From NCBI GenBank assembly GCA_013399695.1, contig VXAU01000943.1, forward strand, positions 110,845 to 174,844: a stretch of 64,000 bases of DNA, given 5' to 3'. This document shows, piece by piece, positions 24,072-36,491 of this stretch. The DNA is from Formicarius rufipectus. Its lineage: Eukaryota > Chordata > Aves > Passeriformes > Formicariidae. Within the stretch, counting starts at the first letter, position 1; the number at the start of each line of letters is the position of its first letter. The notes beneath the pieces were generated by a model. That model worked only from the letters and a program-made list of their open reading frames with translations. It did not search any database and was not told where the DNA came from. Made by a program: the position numbers and the translations under genes.

Positions 24072-26208
24072 TATCCAGGCACCAAAAAGACACTGTCTCT
24101 CTAACAAAAAGACAGGAAAGCTTCTTTGAGAAGCTTCTGAGTTACTCAGACATGTCATTTATAAACATTAAACCTTATTTAGTAGGTCTAAAAGTTCAAG
24201 CTTCTGAGAAAGCTTCCAAATTGCTACCCTGCCTAACTCATGAAAAGGCTTCTTATAATCTAGAATAGATAAGACAGCTGCAAGAGGTGTAGCACAGTGC
24301 CTGCTGGCAAGGGAAAGGATTTTATTCCAGATAATGTACTTTGTGGAAACTGCCAGAGATCTGGCTCACCCTCAGTCAGGAAGTATCTCGATCAAGATAA
24401 GATTGTGATAGTCGGTCCCAGCCTTCTAGGGGAGGGCTTCTAGCTCTCATTGCATGTGTTTGCAAGGAGTAACTTCCAAGAGCTGCAAATATGTCAGATT
24501 ATCAGCAACAGTGTGCTCTTTTTTTAGTGTGACTACTGGCTGCAGTTTTCCTGTTATCAGTATAAAAATCAGGAGTTAAATTCCTTTAAAATTTGCCTTT
24601 GTAATGTCTTAAGAGGGATATGCAGGGAGCAAAGAGGCGCTTTACTAGAAGAAACCAACTTTGGTGGTGTTTACAACTTAAATGTAAATTCAGAGAAGCT
24701 AGTAATGTCTCCAGTGGGAATCCTATAATATTAACTGAGTTTGTTCTTACTTTCTCTAATCTTTAATTTTTTTTTGGCTCAACTATGAGTGTTTTGAGAA
24801 CTCTCCTATGACAGGTCTAGGCGAGGAAGTCTGAAAAACACTAATGAGTTCTGTTTGTCCATAATGAAGATAATTTAAATTTAGATGAAAATATCAGCAG
24901 AAAGCTTGAGTGGTAAATAAATTCACATCTCCTGAGCACACTCACTTTCAGCTTCTGTCTGACAAAGTAAAGTTTGGATAACAGATGAAATTTAAGTGCA
25001 GAGATGGCTTGTTAGAAGCAGCATTTATTTCAGGTGTCAGTGTAACTAATATTCTAAAGCCTTCACTTTCATGTAAGACATAAATGTCTTTAGCTGATAT
25101 GTTACATCTAATGGCATAAAAAAACCTCACTGTAATTATAGGAGGTGAAACTTGAGTGTTCTAAAAGAATGAATTCGGTTTATAGAAAAGCTCTCATCTC
25201 TTGCTGAAAGAGTTGGTTTCTATGCTGATTCATGTAAGCATGTGTTCCTGTTTCAAAAGCTGAAGATAATCGATTCTTGATGAGAAAAAGATTGGCTAAT
25301 TTGTTTTACTGATGCTTAAAAGTATATATCAATTTTCTCAGGTGCACCAGAATAGTATCTATATAATCAGAGGACTTGCAAAAGCCTGTCAATATTGCAT
25401 TATTAAACAGATGATTTAAATATTAACTTGGATTTTATTTTTTTTTAATCTAAGTTGCTAAGTATATTGGAAACTGTCTAGATGTAATCTCAAATAGGCA
25501 ATACAGTTTAGCAGAATTTCCACTGCAGCTTTTAATTTTCTTTGGCAGGTCTTCACCAAAATCTCCTCAAGTCTTCTGACACTTGGGCTGTTTATACAAC
25601 TGCAACAGTATTAAGATTACAGAGGAAGTGCCAATAGTTGCACTGTAATTAAAGCTGCATATAAAGTAAGAAAAGGTTGGAGAGGTGGAGAGGAATTTTA
25701 GATGAGAACTCAAATGGAAAAAAGTTATTTTTAATATTTTTGCTTCACTTATTTATACATTCTGTGAAATAAAGGAGGAAGGGAGAACCAACTTCCGCAG
25801 CACATTATTAGATGAGCTGGTATTTGAGTGTTGGATTACCTTTCTGACCCTGTCCGCTGGTCACCCAGCAAATCTAACTACTACATGTTCTTTCAGCCTT
25901 CCAAACCAGATTTGTCATGACCTTTTATTCAAATGATGAAATTCAGGGGGAAAATAATACAAAAACTTATGTATCTGTCATATAGACATTGACCAAATAC
26001 TTTTTTTTTTTTTCTCCCCCAGGGCAAATGTGTTGGGCTTTCTTTGCTCTTCTGACTTTGAGCAGCTTTCTGTGCTGCAGGGCTAGGGGTTGGAATGAGC
26101 TGCCACATACAGGACAGCACATGAGGGAGAAAAGGAGAACTGAAACAGAGGAGACAGATATAATTTTGCATCATCTATAAGGCCTCTGAAATACAAGTTT
26201 GAAATTTC
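24072..26208. other. Non-coding stretch right of the minisatellite
   Basis: No gene recognised. It begins with an imperfect inverted repeat (arms 24,115-24,136 and 24,198-24,217). Poly-T runs lie at about 25,438-25,446 and 26,001-26,013. Frames are short, up to 81 codons, and show no known motif. Confidence 0.5.
24115..24217. repeat. Imperfect inverted repeat beside the minisatellite
   Basis: The left arm at 24,115-24,136 and the right arm at 24,198-24,217 are near reverse complements, both rich in GAAGCTTC-type words, with a loop of about 61 bases. The left arm also contains AGAAGCTTCT, two abutting nGAAn/nTTCn units as in heat-shock elements. A functional heat-shock element normally needs at least three such units, so that reading is weak. 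Confidence 0.55.
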
Positions 26209-26269
26209 GTTGGTGTTCTGGTTTGGGTTTTGTTGTTGTTGTTTTGTGGGGTTTTTTTGTTTGTTTTTT
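26209..26269. repeat. G/T-rich tract ending in TTTCAG
   Basis: About 60 bp of GTT, TTTTG and GGGG words, followed by TTTTTTCATTTCAG. The end looks like a splice acceptor, but no credible exon follows it. Confidence 0.7.
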
Positions 26270-29200
26270 CATTTCAGAAAATGAAGATTTGTGTTGTAAG
26301 ATTGTTTAGCAACATGTGGAGAAACTTCATGCATCAAGAATCTTGTTAGCAGCAACCTATTGGTAGCTTAGTGCTGGCTTGCTTCTAAGTGGCTGGTACT
26401 GTTGCTAGTATAGGATGTGGGAAAAGTACCTGAAGGAAATGGCATTTCAAAGAGGAATAGCCACTTATAAAGTGGCTGTTTCAAGTAACTTTATGCCTGC
26501 CCTTTTCTTCATATAAACAAATGAAAAAATATATAGTCATGTTAGTTCTTGGCATTCATATTGAAAGTTTTAAGTCATTGCTTTGAAGATCTGAAGAACT
26601 GTCACTTCCATTTTCTTCATTAGTAGTTTTTTGGTCCTAGCAGTGTTTAATATATGTATATTATGTGTATATATTTTGTGTATATATATATAACTTTTAG
26701 TAATTTTAAATTTGAATGCTTACATAAAAAAAATACAAACCAAGATAAATGTAGTAAAACCAAAATGCATAGAAACCCCAACATTATTTCTACTGAGACA
26801 TGGATCTTACTGTATTAAATTGTTGTGGGCAGTAGACTCTTTTCTGACTTTGAGTCAAGTTCTAGGGGTACTGTGTTCATCCATGTGGGATTAGAGTCTT
26901 TCATGAAATCAGAAGTGTGGAAGATCATCTTCATAATGGAATAGGTAAAAGATGAGAAAATGATATGTGGTTTATCAGTGGTAGAGCAGCAGAAGGCCTG
27001 TTCTGAATGCTCCAGTCAAGAATATATCTCAGTCCCAGCGGGTTCCGTTTCCCTTCTCCCCCTGTAAAACTGCTTTTTGGTGTTATCTTTGCCTCAAACC
27101 TCTTATCTCTGCTCCTTAAACTTCAGCATGGAAATCATAAAAAGGCAGGAAGCTGTGGTTGTAGAAGCTTGACAGCAAATGTAAGAGAATGAGACTAATG
27201 CAGTCACAGGGGACAGAAAAGTTATATCCTGGCAGGATGAGGATTGCCCCCATGTTCATTGCTGATTTGTAAAGAATACAATTACTGGTGGATCTGATAG
27301 CATTTTTATTATGTAAATATTAAAGCTTTCAATAATATATTAGAGACTGTTTTGTTTTTTTTTTAAATGAGGCATATATTTAGTTTTCTCCAAGTTAAAA
27401 AGAAATAAGCCAGGATTTTATTTTTTTTTCTTTTTCCCCAAAAATAACGAAATAGAAATCAGGCAAAAAACTGGTCAGACTTTCTGACTTTTGACTGTCA
27501 TCAATTTCTTAATTAGAAGTACATAGATGTAACATTTTTAATGTGGAGATCATCATTGCAGATCTTGGATGTACTCCTGTAATGCAGCAGAAGCAAATAA
27601 GAGATACATGTGTTATAGGCCATACATGTGTTAAAATACACATTCATATAAGTTGAGAAAAGCACAGAGATTGCCAAAAATTGCTTAAGAAGTAATTATA
27701 CAATCTTGATTGCAATTATGAAGTAAAAATGGTTTCTGTTTTAGTTTAGGGTTTTGCTCTATACCCTTTTTAATGTAAGTTCTACCATGATCGTTGCTTT
27801 TAGAGAATTTGTAAAAGTATAACAACTGTGAAGAGGTAACCTGTTGAATAGGTATTTGCTGTTAGATCCATCTAATAAGTAATAGTTAAAAAAAATAATA
27901 TGGTTCTTTTGAAAGTTCTGTTTAATATAACTAGCTTGTGATTGTTTGTTGACCCACCTCTTCCACAAAATAAAGGAAAAGCTTTAACTTATTTTTGTGT
28001 CTACCTACTTACACATGAGGGAAGTAGAGACTGTGCTAAATGAGAAACTTCTGTAGTCTGAATAGAGAAGCATATAAGTATTCTTATGTGTGTTATTTGC
28101 ATTTATAATATGTAGAGTTCTGCATAAAAACTCATTAACATAAAGAAAGATGTAAAGAGGACTTCACATAGCTCTCCTTTAAAGAGAAAACAAAAATTGA
28201 AGACAGTTGGGACAGGAAACTAACATCTAATAGTCTCACTGCATTTGAAAGTAGTGAAGAGTGAATGGTGAATTGTATCCTTCTGTTAACTGCAAAATAA
28301 GCATAATTTAGGCACCTGTTCCAGTAGATGAATTTGCATTTTGTGATGCATGATGTGATCACTCAACAGGATAGCATCACTTCGATTCCTCTCTCCTTTG
28401 AATTATCTTCATGAGGCAACCCTAGTTCGATGTTCGTTTTGCAGGCAGGGTGTTTGAGAGGGCCGTGGAATGAGAAGGGTACCAAGGAGCCAGTGTCCAA
28501 ACAGTCACAGAGGTGGTGTTTGGTGCAATCTGTGGTCTCTTATAGCCACTGCACAAATTTTGTGTTGTTCAAATTACAGTAAAACAAAAATAACATTTAC
28601 TTGTGGTGGGAAGATCCCTATTCATGGATGAATATATTTCAACAACATAAAATCCCCCAAGAATTTTTAATAAGAGCATATTGGAAGGTCCTGATAGTTC
28701 TCCAGTCTTTAAAAACAATTGAAAAGTGTAAAACCAGCATTTAATCTGTATTTGATACTTAAAAGCTATCTGGCAAGAGAAATATGGCCTTGTATTTGCA
28801 TTTTGAGCTTGCTCAGCAAATCACCCATAATATAATTGCAACAAGATTTAACAAGATCGAGAAAATTAATTGTGAAGTTATTAGAATAGTACATGCTGGG
28901 GGGTTAAAATAGGTACAGTAACCAATATTAAAATGCTGACTTACATCAAAACAAAAATGTGGCAAATTTAAAAGTTTTTAATTTTGACACATCAAAGCCT
29001 TTTCATCCTCCATAAGTGTTGTTTCCTGTTTTGCACTAATCATCACTTCTACAGCATTTTAAGATTTATTCTTTCTTTTGAATAAATCTTTTTAAAAATA
29101 GTAGTCAGCAGATATTCATATAATTGCAGATGTCAGTCATCTCATTGTGTGTCTCAAATGTATTTTGACTCCATAAAACCATTTTTGTAGTTTGATTTAA

Positions 29201-31464
29201 TTCGACTATATCTCTTTTTCTGCTCTAGTTATGCTGTCATTTACAACTACCATTTACAGAGTTCTGAATTTGTTTGTTGTTCAATTCACAATGTGCTTTA
29301 AAAAAAACCACCAAAACTGTTGCAGGTAAAAGCTACTGTTCAACAAGTAACAACTTTTGACAAATGACTAGTGTATCATAAATGTAGCAGATGATTGTTA
29401 CCAACCTGGCTTATTCCTCAATTCTGGGAAATGGAAGGGTGGTTTGTAAAAGGAGGAACCTAAAAATCTGTATTAGCCTTATAATGACAAAAAAACGAAT
29501 ATGGATGCTTTAGTCCATTTTCTCTAATTTTTGGAAAGTCACAGTTGCTGAATTTAAGGGATTTTCCTGATGGGCACTGAGAGAACTTTTTTGTCCTTTT
29601 AGTAAGATTGAGCTGCTTACTTGCCCCGTTACATTAGCTGTGTGTATGTGAAGCATATTCACATCTACAGATTGGCCATGGGACTAGGAAATCAGCTTAG
29701 GCAAGCCTGTGGTCAGAGGCAAAAACAGAGTAATAAAAATAAATGTGACTATCTAAAAAGGTTAATTTTAGAACCATCATATAGACTTCAAATACTGTGT
29801 CAGGAAAAATGCGAGACTTGTTACAAACTTATTCTTGTATTTTTTTCAAATACAATGCACATCCTTTAAGTGGGTTTTTTACACATTTTTTTATTTCATG
29901 ACTAGTCTTGATTATTTTAAAGGATTTTTTATTAACTAAAATATTAATAATCAGTGGTTATTTCTGAAATGGCAGTTTTCTTGATGTGAAAGTTAAATGT
30001 ATTCATTTAGCCTGATGATAAAATGTCTGTGCAGCATGCTGCCCACAGGGAGACCAGCTGCCAGATGAATTATCTGTGACTCTGCTTCCACTGGGGAAGG
30101 CAAAGCAAAGTTGTTCTATGACCAGTACAGAAGTCTGAAAAGATTTTCTCTCCAATTCAATGGACAGTTTTCAGTCTTGAAATGGCAGTTTCACATCTAA
30201 GTGAGGATCTTGGAAAGTGTGGAGATTGAGTTTTACCTAATAAATTACTTTCATCAAACTGGAAATCCAAAGAAATGTGCCAGTAGTACAGAGAGCACTA
30301 AAGATGCAAGACAAACTTTAAAAGCAAAAAGGAGATTTGGTATTTCTCTAAGCAAGTTTGTCTTTCCTGATGGAGATGAATTCCTAAGAAAAAAGTTTTT
30401 ATGCACTTTCGAAATGCTTAAGAAACAAACTACTCTCCAGCAAGTGACTGTTGTATAATAGTATCATGTATACATAGAAAAATGTTACTGTATATAAGTA
30501 TAATGCTTAGTATACATTTATATAATATATATGTAAATATAGCTCTGTAAGTAGAAAATAGCATGAATACACTAGAGGAGTGACACAGAATTTTCCACAT
30601 GCCTGTACATTTTCATCTGCAGTAGGCTGATTTCACTCAGGTCTGTTCAGTGTTAGGTACTTTCAGTCCCTCCACTATGGAAAAAAATTATTAGCTGAAG
30701 TCAGTGATTTAATGTAGTCTGGTTTGAATGAGTGTTTGTTTTTAAAGCAATCTTAGTAATGGTGCCTCTGCTATCCCTGATCCGACTTGATTTTGAAAGA
30801 CAAATCCTGTTCTCTAGGGCTTTGCTTCTGCTGTTTGACGGGAGCCAAAGAAAGAGTAACGAACTACCTTATTCTTGGACATCTTTTTCTTGTATGGAAA
30901 CACAAAGACCACTTCTGAGTTGCTAAATCAAAGCTGCTGCTTGGTGTCACAAAGTACAAGGAGTAAGTGGAGCCATAGTTCAAGCTGCCTGCCCTGTGTA
31001 GTGGCCAGCAGTGGTTCTGAACGTGGTTTTCTCAGAGGGTGCATGCACTGTCTTGTCACGGGTGCTAGCAATTTGTGAAACAGGAGCTTCAGAAACCTTT
31101 GTCAGAAGGTTAGAGGACTTCAAAAGATTTGGTGTCTGGAATTCCACATAAGCACCAGAGGCAAGATAGCTGTCTATAGTGGAGGGTAAAGGAATGTTAT
31201 TTGTATTCTGTTTGAAAGCAACTGGCTCACTGGTCAGTACAAATACACTGGCTAGAAAATAATGCCTGTCTAAATGTGGCATGTGTTGGATCTCTTGTCC
31301 AGTGGCTCTTTTAGGGAAGGAGTACAGGGATTTCTGTGTTGGAGAGAGGAGATTCAGTGAGTAAGAAAGACAAATCTGTAGTAAGACAATAAGCTTTTCT
31401 GTCCAAAGAGAACTTGTTTAAATCCTTAGTGAATTGGAGCAAATCGTGTTTGGATATTTTCTTA
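26270..31464. other. AT-rich non-coding stretch, no gene seen
   Basis: About 5.2 kb with no supported gene. It contains an AT/GT-rich dinucleotide patch at 26,650-26,692 and T-rich runs near 27,353-27,365 and 27,420-27,429. An 85-codon plus-strand frame at 30,201-30,458, which begins with GTG, is followed by very AT-rich sequence. That frame (ending KKQTTLQQVTVV) has no domain I recognise. No LTR or LINE fragment was seen. Confidence 0.5.
26650..26692. repeat. AT/GT dinucleotide-rich patch
   Basis: Degenerate TATATG/TGTATA repeats end in about five TA units. It is simple sequence prone to length change. Confidence 0.75.
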
Positions 31465-32090
31465 ATAGAATAATGAAGTCATAATTTAAGTTGGAAGAAG
31501 CCTCTAGAGGTCAAATAGTCCAAATGCCTGCTCCCAATATGTCTCATTAGATTGGGCTGCTTGGGGTTCGGTCAATTTGTGAACACCTCAAGGGATGAAG
31601 ATTGCGTAGCCTTTCTGGGTTAGCCTGTTCCAATATTTAACGACTCTCATGGTCTAAACAAATTAAAACTCCTAGCCCCTGTTTTTCTGATGTGTAATTG
31701 TAACTTCCCACATTTCAAATTTTCTATTGCCTCTTGTTCTGCACACCCCTCTGTAGAGTCTGGCTCTGCCTTCTCTGTCTCCTGTCATCACTGCTTTTCC
31801 AGGCTGAACCCACCCAGCACCTTTGACGTCTCATTTTTTTCCGTCTTCTCTGGTCTCTGGCCAAGCTGGTAGCCCAGCAGTGATCTGCTCCAGTATATTC
31901 TTGTTTTTCTTGTGCTGGGGAGCCTGAAACAGTATCTGTGAGTGGCCTTATAGAGGCTGAAGGAGAGGGAAATGGGCTCACTTCCCTGACCCAGCAGATT
32001 GCACTGGTACCAGCACAGCCCAAGCTTTGGCTGCAAGGACACACTGCTGGCCCTGTTTGATGCGCCCTCAAGAGATCCAGGTCTCTCTTT
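31465..32090 (-). mobile_element. CR1 LINE fragment including its 3' end
   Basis: On the plus strand this starts with TAGAATAATGAAGTCATAAT then TTTAAGTTGGAAGAAGCCTC, the reverse complement of the CR1 3' terminus. It continues through blocks typical of the avian CR1 3' UTR and ORF2 end: GCCTGTTCCAATATTTAAC, CCTCTTGTTCTG, TTTTCCAGGCTGAACC, TTCTTGTGCTGGGGAGCC and ACACTGCTGGCCC. The element is read from right to left. It is 5'-truncated and strongly diverged, with no intact frame. The retained 3' end and lost 5' end are what target-primed reverse transcription normally leaves. Confidence 0.9.
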
Positions 32091-33526
32091 GTTCAATAAG
32101 GTGCTGTGTTTTAGGGTATAATTTAGCTGCAGGGATAATTCTCAAAATGAAAAAAAAACTAGCTCATACTGTTCTTGCACAGGAAATAATAATAAATGCT
32201 AGTCAGTTCTAGTTTTTTCCTGTTTAATTTGTTGAAGAGAAGTTTGGATGGACTTCGTATTTCTTCTTTTTAATTTGGCACCTTTGACTTGTTCTAATTA
32301 GATTTCTGATAGATTTCATCCTATCTGTTTATTGGTTGAACATACTTTGTATTCTGAAAACATATCCTGAAAGCATGTGAGAGACTGTGGTGTTTTGTTT
32401 TTTTTATGTTTTTGGGTTTGTTTTTGTGTTTTGTTTTTTTTTAATGTTTCTCTACCCAGTGTGGATGCAAGAGCATTACAGCATATTCTGTTTTAGATCA
32501 CAAGAGCAGTAAATTACTTTTAAGTTCATGCTGGACAGTGGTTTGCTATTTAACATTAAAATTACTTTATTTGCTAAAGAAAATCAGAAAATACTTCCAG
32601 TGAAATCATGTTCTGTGTCTGATGATTTTTTTTTTTAAACTATTATTTTTTCCTCCTTATTTCTACCTATTCATTAAAATCACCACCTGGATAGTTTCTT
32701 TAATTTACTTCTGAATCTGTTTGGAAACCTCTTCTAACAGCAATACTTTACCTCATGCATACATAAAAACAGATGCTGACCAGAGAGCAGCTTATGGCTG
32801 ACAGAGTGTCAGCCTTATGTGCAACACCTGCCTTATCTTTTTTATATGCTGTAAACAGCAAGGTGAGAAAGAAGCACACTATGAAGCAACTGAAACACAA
32901 AAGGAATTCCAATGCAGTTGCAATGTGGATGATTCCATTTGGAAAAAAATAAGGGTGCAAAATATGAAAGTAAACCCAACAAAAGCCATGTTTTATGTTT
33001 TTTGCAGGTGCATTTTTCACAGTAATAATGAAGTTAGTTTACTGTGTATTTTAATGTTGATATATACAGGCAGAAGGCTAGTTAATAGTAATTTTTTTCT
33101 TACAGCAAGGATTGTTGGTACTCATGTGTAAGTCTGTTGGTATTATCTGAGATTTCTTCCAAACATGCAAACTCTTTCTGAATCACAAAAGATGTAAAGG
33201 GTTGGATGGGGCTTAAGTGTTTGCTTCTCTTTGCCCCCTGCATAGATGTGAAACCTCTATACTAGTTTTCAAGAATATTCAGTAAGAGAGCTTGCACAAT
33301 GGGTTCAGATCATCTGTTGCATTGCTTTAGTTCTTTTATAAATGGATTTTTCCGTTCAGTGTCTCCCTGATGGTCAAATGGGAGTCTTGAAAATCAAGTC
33401 CATCTCTTTGTGCCTTCCAACAGAGGATGAGGTGAAGTATTGAACAACTGTTCTCACACAGCGTTTGTATATCAAACATGTATATCATGAACCCATCATC
33501 AGTCTAGAAAGCAAGCATTTGATGAG
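32091..33526. other. AT-rich non-coding stretch, no gene seen
   Basis: No supported gene. It has a G/T and poly-T tract at 32,387-32,442 and a T-run near 32,625-32,636. The overlapping frames on both strands at 32,748-33,131 (90-104 codons) show no known domain. Confidence 0.55.
32387..32442. repeat. G/T-rich low-complexity tract
   Basis: Poly-T interrupted by G, GG and GGG, about 56 bp, same vocabulary as the other G/T tracts. Confidence 0.75.
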
Positions 33527-33586
33527 AAAAAAAAAAAAAAAAAACANTTTGGAAAAAAAAAAAAAAAAAAAAAAAAAAACAAAAAA
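33527..33586. repeat. Double poly-A run with an N
   Basis: A run of 18 A (33,527-33,544), then a short interruption that includes an N at 33,547, then a run of 27 A (33,553-33,579) and a further A6. It is a slippage-prone homopolymer, and both run lengths and the sequence between them should be treated as uncertain. I see no retrogene body upstream that would make it a poly(A) tail. Confidence 0.85.
33547..33547. other. Ambiguous base (N) between two poly-A runs
   Basis: A single N between an A18 and an A27 run. It marks uncertain sequence in the source assembly at a homopolymer. Confidence 0.98.
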
Positions 33587-34600
33587 CACATCTTTTCTGT
33601 GACTTTTTGCTGCAAATCAAACATTTTCACCCACAGGAACTTGGAAAGCTTTTTCTTATGTAGGTTTATGTTCATGTTTAGATAGTGTTACGTGTCCTTC
33701 AAGGAATACCACAAACTTCACATGGAAAGAATAGATGCTTGCTCTGTGTTGGTCTAAAGCTGGCAGAATGAAGGTGTTTTATACATATTTTGCTGCATAT
33801 GGTAAGCGACAGCAAAGCCACAACTAAAGAGTAGTGAAGGCTGATTTAAGGCTTGTTCCCCTGCTTAAGAATCCAGATCACTTCAGTAATTCTGCCTTGA
33901 TTGGTGGAAATGCTAGCCTATTGAATTTGAAATTTCTTAGTTGCTGTTTTAATAAGCTCAATTCCAAACTTTCAGCTGCCTGATGAAAATGCCTGGATTT
34001 ATGGATGTTTTTTTCTAACCTTTAAGCTGTAAAATATCTTTCATGAATTTGAATTGTTGTTGTTGTTCTTGTCTTGGTCATAGTGGCTTCAAAGTGGTCT
34101 TTTGTTATTTTGCTGGCAGAGAACGCTTTATCAAACAATGGAATTCCTATCTTTGCCATCTTTTTGTAGCAAGAATACATGTTATGTCATAGCCCATTGT
34201 GGGAAACTATATGAATGTTGAAACAAAGAGAATAATTTGTGCAAAAAGATAATGGCATACAGTATTTCAGGCTATGAATCATGGCCACGTTAAGGAAGTC
34301 CAAGACATTTGCCTCCATGGCACCACTACCTTCAGACAACATGCCCCAAAACTGCTTTATAGTGTTCTGCACCATAGTTTAGCAGTCCCTGAGCCTGTAT
34401 TTTCCAGGCTGTTTTTAATATGTGAATTTTGATTATATTTGAATATATGACTATATAGACATTGTGGCTTAAACTAGCCACATGTGCATAGTAATCTTTA
34501 TAGAAGTTTCCTAATTTTAAAGGAGCTTTTCTCACTCCTTGTAAATGAATACTTATTCTAATAGTAATTTTCCAGGAAAAAAAAAAAAAGACAAAAGACT

Positions 34601-34669
34601 TGTGGGTTTTTTGGAGTGGTTTTTTTTTTTTTTTTGGTTGGTGTGTTTGGTTGTTTGGGTTTTTTTGTC
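34601..34669. repeat. G/T-rich tract sharing a word with the minisatellite
   Basis: The tract contains TTGTGGGTTTTTTGG (from about 34,600), a 15-base exact match to the junction of two minisatellite units at 23.3-24.1 kb. After that come about 17 T and GGTTGG words. It shows that minisatellite-like unit sequence exists singly elsewhere in the window. Confidence 0.8.
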
Positions 34670-36450
34670 CCCTTAAATATATATTGCTGAATACTGAAGT
34701 GCCATCTAATTGCTGCAGCATGTAATTCCTCCAAGATTTTTGTTTCTTTAGTTTTTCTTCTTCCCATGTAGCTTTAAATCGGGATACACTTTTGGAGGCT
34801 TATATATATGTGACAGTTCTGTGTAAAATTAGTTGTAGTAAAATTCCTTGTTCCAGGAGCCTCCTTAATCTTATTTCTTACTATGAGCTTTTTCCTTATA
34901 TGTATGTGTACCTCATGTGCAGCTGAGCCAGATTTCACTTTTGGGTTCAATTCAGTGTCAGAATCATGACTCAGGTTTTCAGTGTAGTGAGAGCAACGCC
35001 AGAATTAGGGATGTATTGCAGGTCAACAGATAGTATTGACCTCTCCAGGTGTTGCATATCAAAGTAGTTAAAATTAGCTCCTGTCTAGCCACCCTACCAG
35101 GTGTATTTAAGTAATAAAGCTACTGTAATCTGCTTCTGGGTCTCTGTTAAAGCTTCCCATCTTGTGACAGTATTAGACTGTCACTGTTGTTTACATTTCT
35201 ATTTGTGTCATTGGAGATGCTGCATGAAAGAGTGCAGATCCTTAACTAGGGAAAGCATTTATTTATGTCCTCTAATTAGCTGTTATTTCCTACTGAAACC
35301 TCTGTAATTCGACTAAATATGATTAAGGAGGAATTTAAGAGGGGTTTTAAGCTTTCTTAGTGCATCTTTCCCAAATGTAAAAACTCGTAAGTGTGAAAAT
35401 TATCCTGGGAACACAAAGGGCTCTCATGCATCAATGGATGAGCATGAGGTGACCACAGCAGTGCTTTGGATGATGCTGGTGACTGAGGTGCAGTTCTTTG
35501 ACCCATTTGTGTAACTCCAAAGCAATGGAGGTCACTGAGCTCTTGATACTTTCTTTTCAAGAGACTCGAAGCAGTACTTCAACTTAGGCTTCTCTTGCCT
35601 GTGTTGAAACAGTCAGAGTACTCTCTTAAGCTCTTTAAAAGCCCTTTGCAGTTAGGTGTTGTTCAGCTTTTCTTATGGCAGCACAAAAAAATGCTCCAGT
35701 GGAATAGAGATTATGTGGTCATTATAATGATTGTTCATGGCTGGGACATAGTGAAGGAGATGAGCCTCAAGTGAAGTTTGGCATGCCAATTTTGACCTAA
35801 TAATCAATTAGATTCTCTTCCTGGAAAGACTGTTACTCTGTCTCTAATGTTATATTTCAAACAACTTTTTAGAATCTAGGAATTGCAATGAAAAACTTGG
35901 TAGTGAAGTCCACTAGCTTATTTCTCACAAGAATCACGTGTTTCACGCTTGGTAGTTTTACTGGTATTGCTCTATTAATTAATTTTACCACTAAAACATT
36001 TTGTGTCAGCACCAGCTTAAGTGTTTCTGGGACACTAAAGCACATGAAATACTTGAGCAGTGCATGGCTTTCAGACCTTACGCTGATTTCGTTAGTGGTT
36101 TTTTTGTGTTATCTCCATATATTTGCTAATGAAAGTTTTCAAATAGTTTGTGAGGGCCTGATAAGTTCTAAGGGTTTCTCTGTGTGGCAATCATTCTTTC
36201 ACGGTTAAAAAAGGACACAAAGGCCAAATTATTTTACTGAACAATTATAATGATGCCTTTTCCTTCCACTGTAGGGTAATTAGAACATTTTGCATGCTAC
36301 TTCATGTTTTAGCAAAGTGTTTTATTATATTTCTTCTATAAAATGTAAAGTTCTAAATTGGTCTAGGTACTTTTAACTCCGAATCTAACAGTGTTTTAGT
36401 CTACATTTCCAAAAAAGTTGCCAAAAACTTCCTTTAATCTGTCACCTGAT

Positions 36451-36491
36451 TTTTGTTTGTTTGTTTTTGTTGGTTTTTTTTGTTGTTGTTG
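36451..36491. repeat. G/T-rich low-complexity tract
   Basis: TTTG and TTG units with poly-T, about 40 bp. Confidence 0.75.

Noticed and set aside
24115..24140. Heat-shock element
   Set aside because: Only two contiguous nGAAn/nTTCn units are present, fewer than the three normally needed, and there is no promoter nearby.
23258..24268. Large repetitive membrane-like or Lys/Thr-rich protein genes over the minisatellite
   Set aside because: All six frames are open because the unit lacks A on one strand and T on the other. No start context, splice structure or unique domain supports a gene.
25795..25815. CCGCAGCACAT resembling the start of U6 snRNA
   Set aside because: The match is only about ten bases and the rest of the U6 sequence is absent.
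28420..28445. GTTCGATGTTCG as a tRNA T-arm
   Set aside because: No A-box, acceptor stem or cloverleaf could be assembled around it.
30201..30458. 85-codon plus-strand frame followed by AT-rich, UTR-like sequence
   Set aside because: It begins with GTG, has no recognised domain, and I see no upstream acceptor or nearby poly(A) signal that would make it a last exon.
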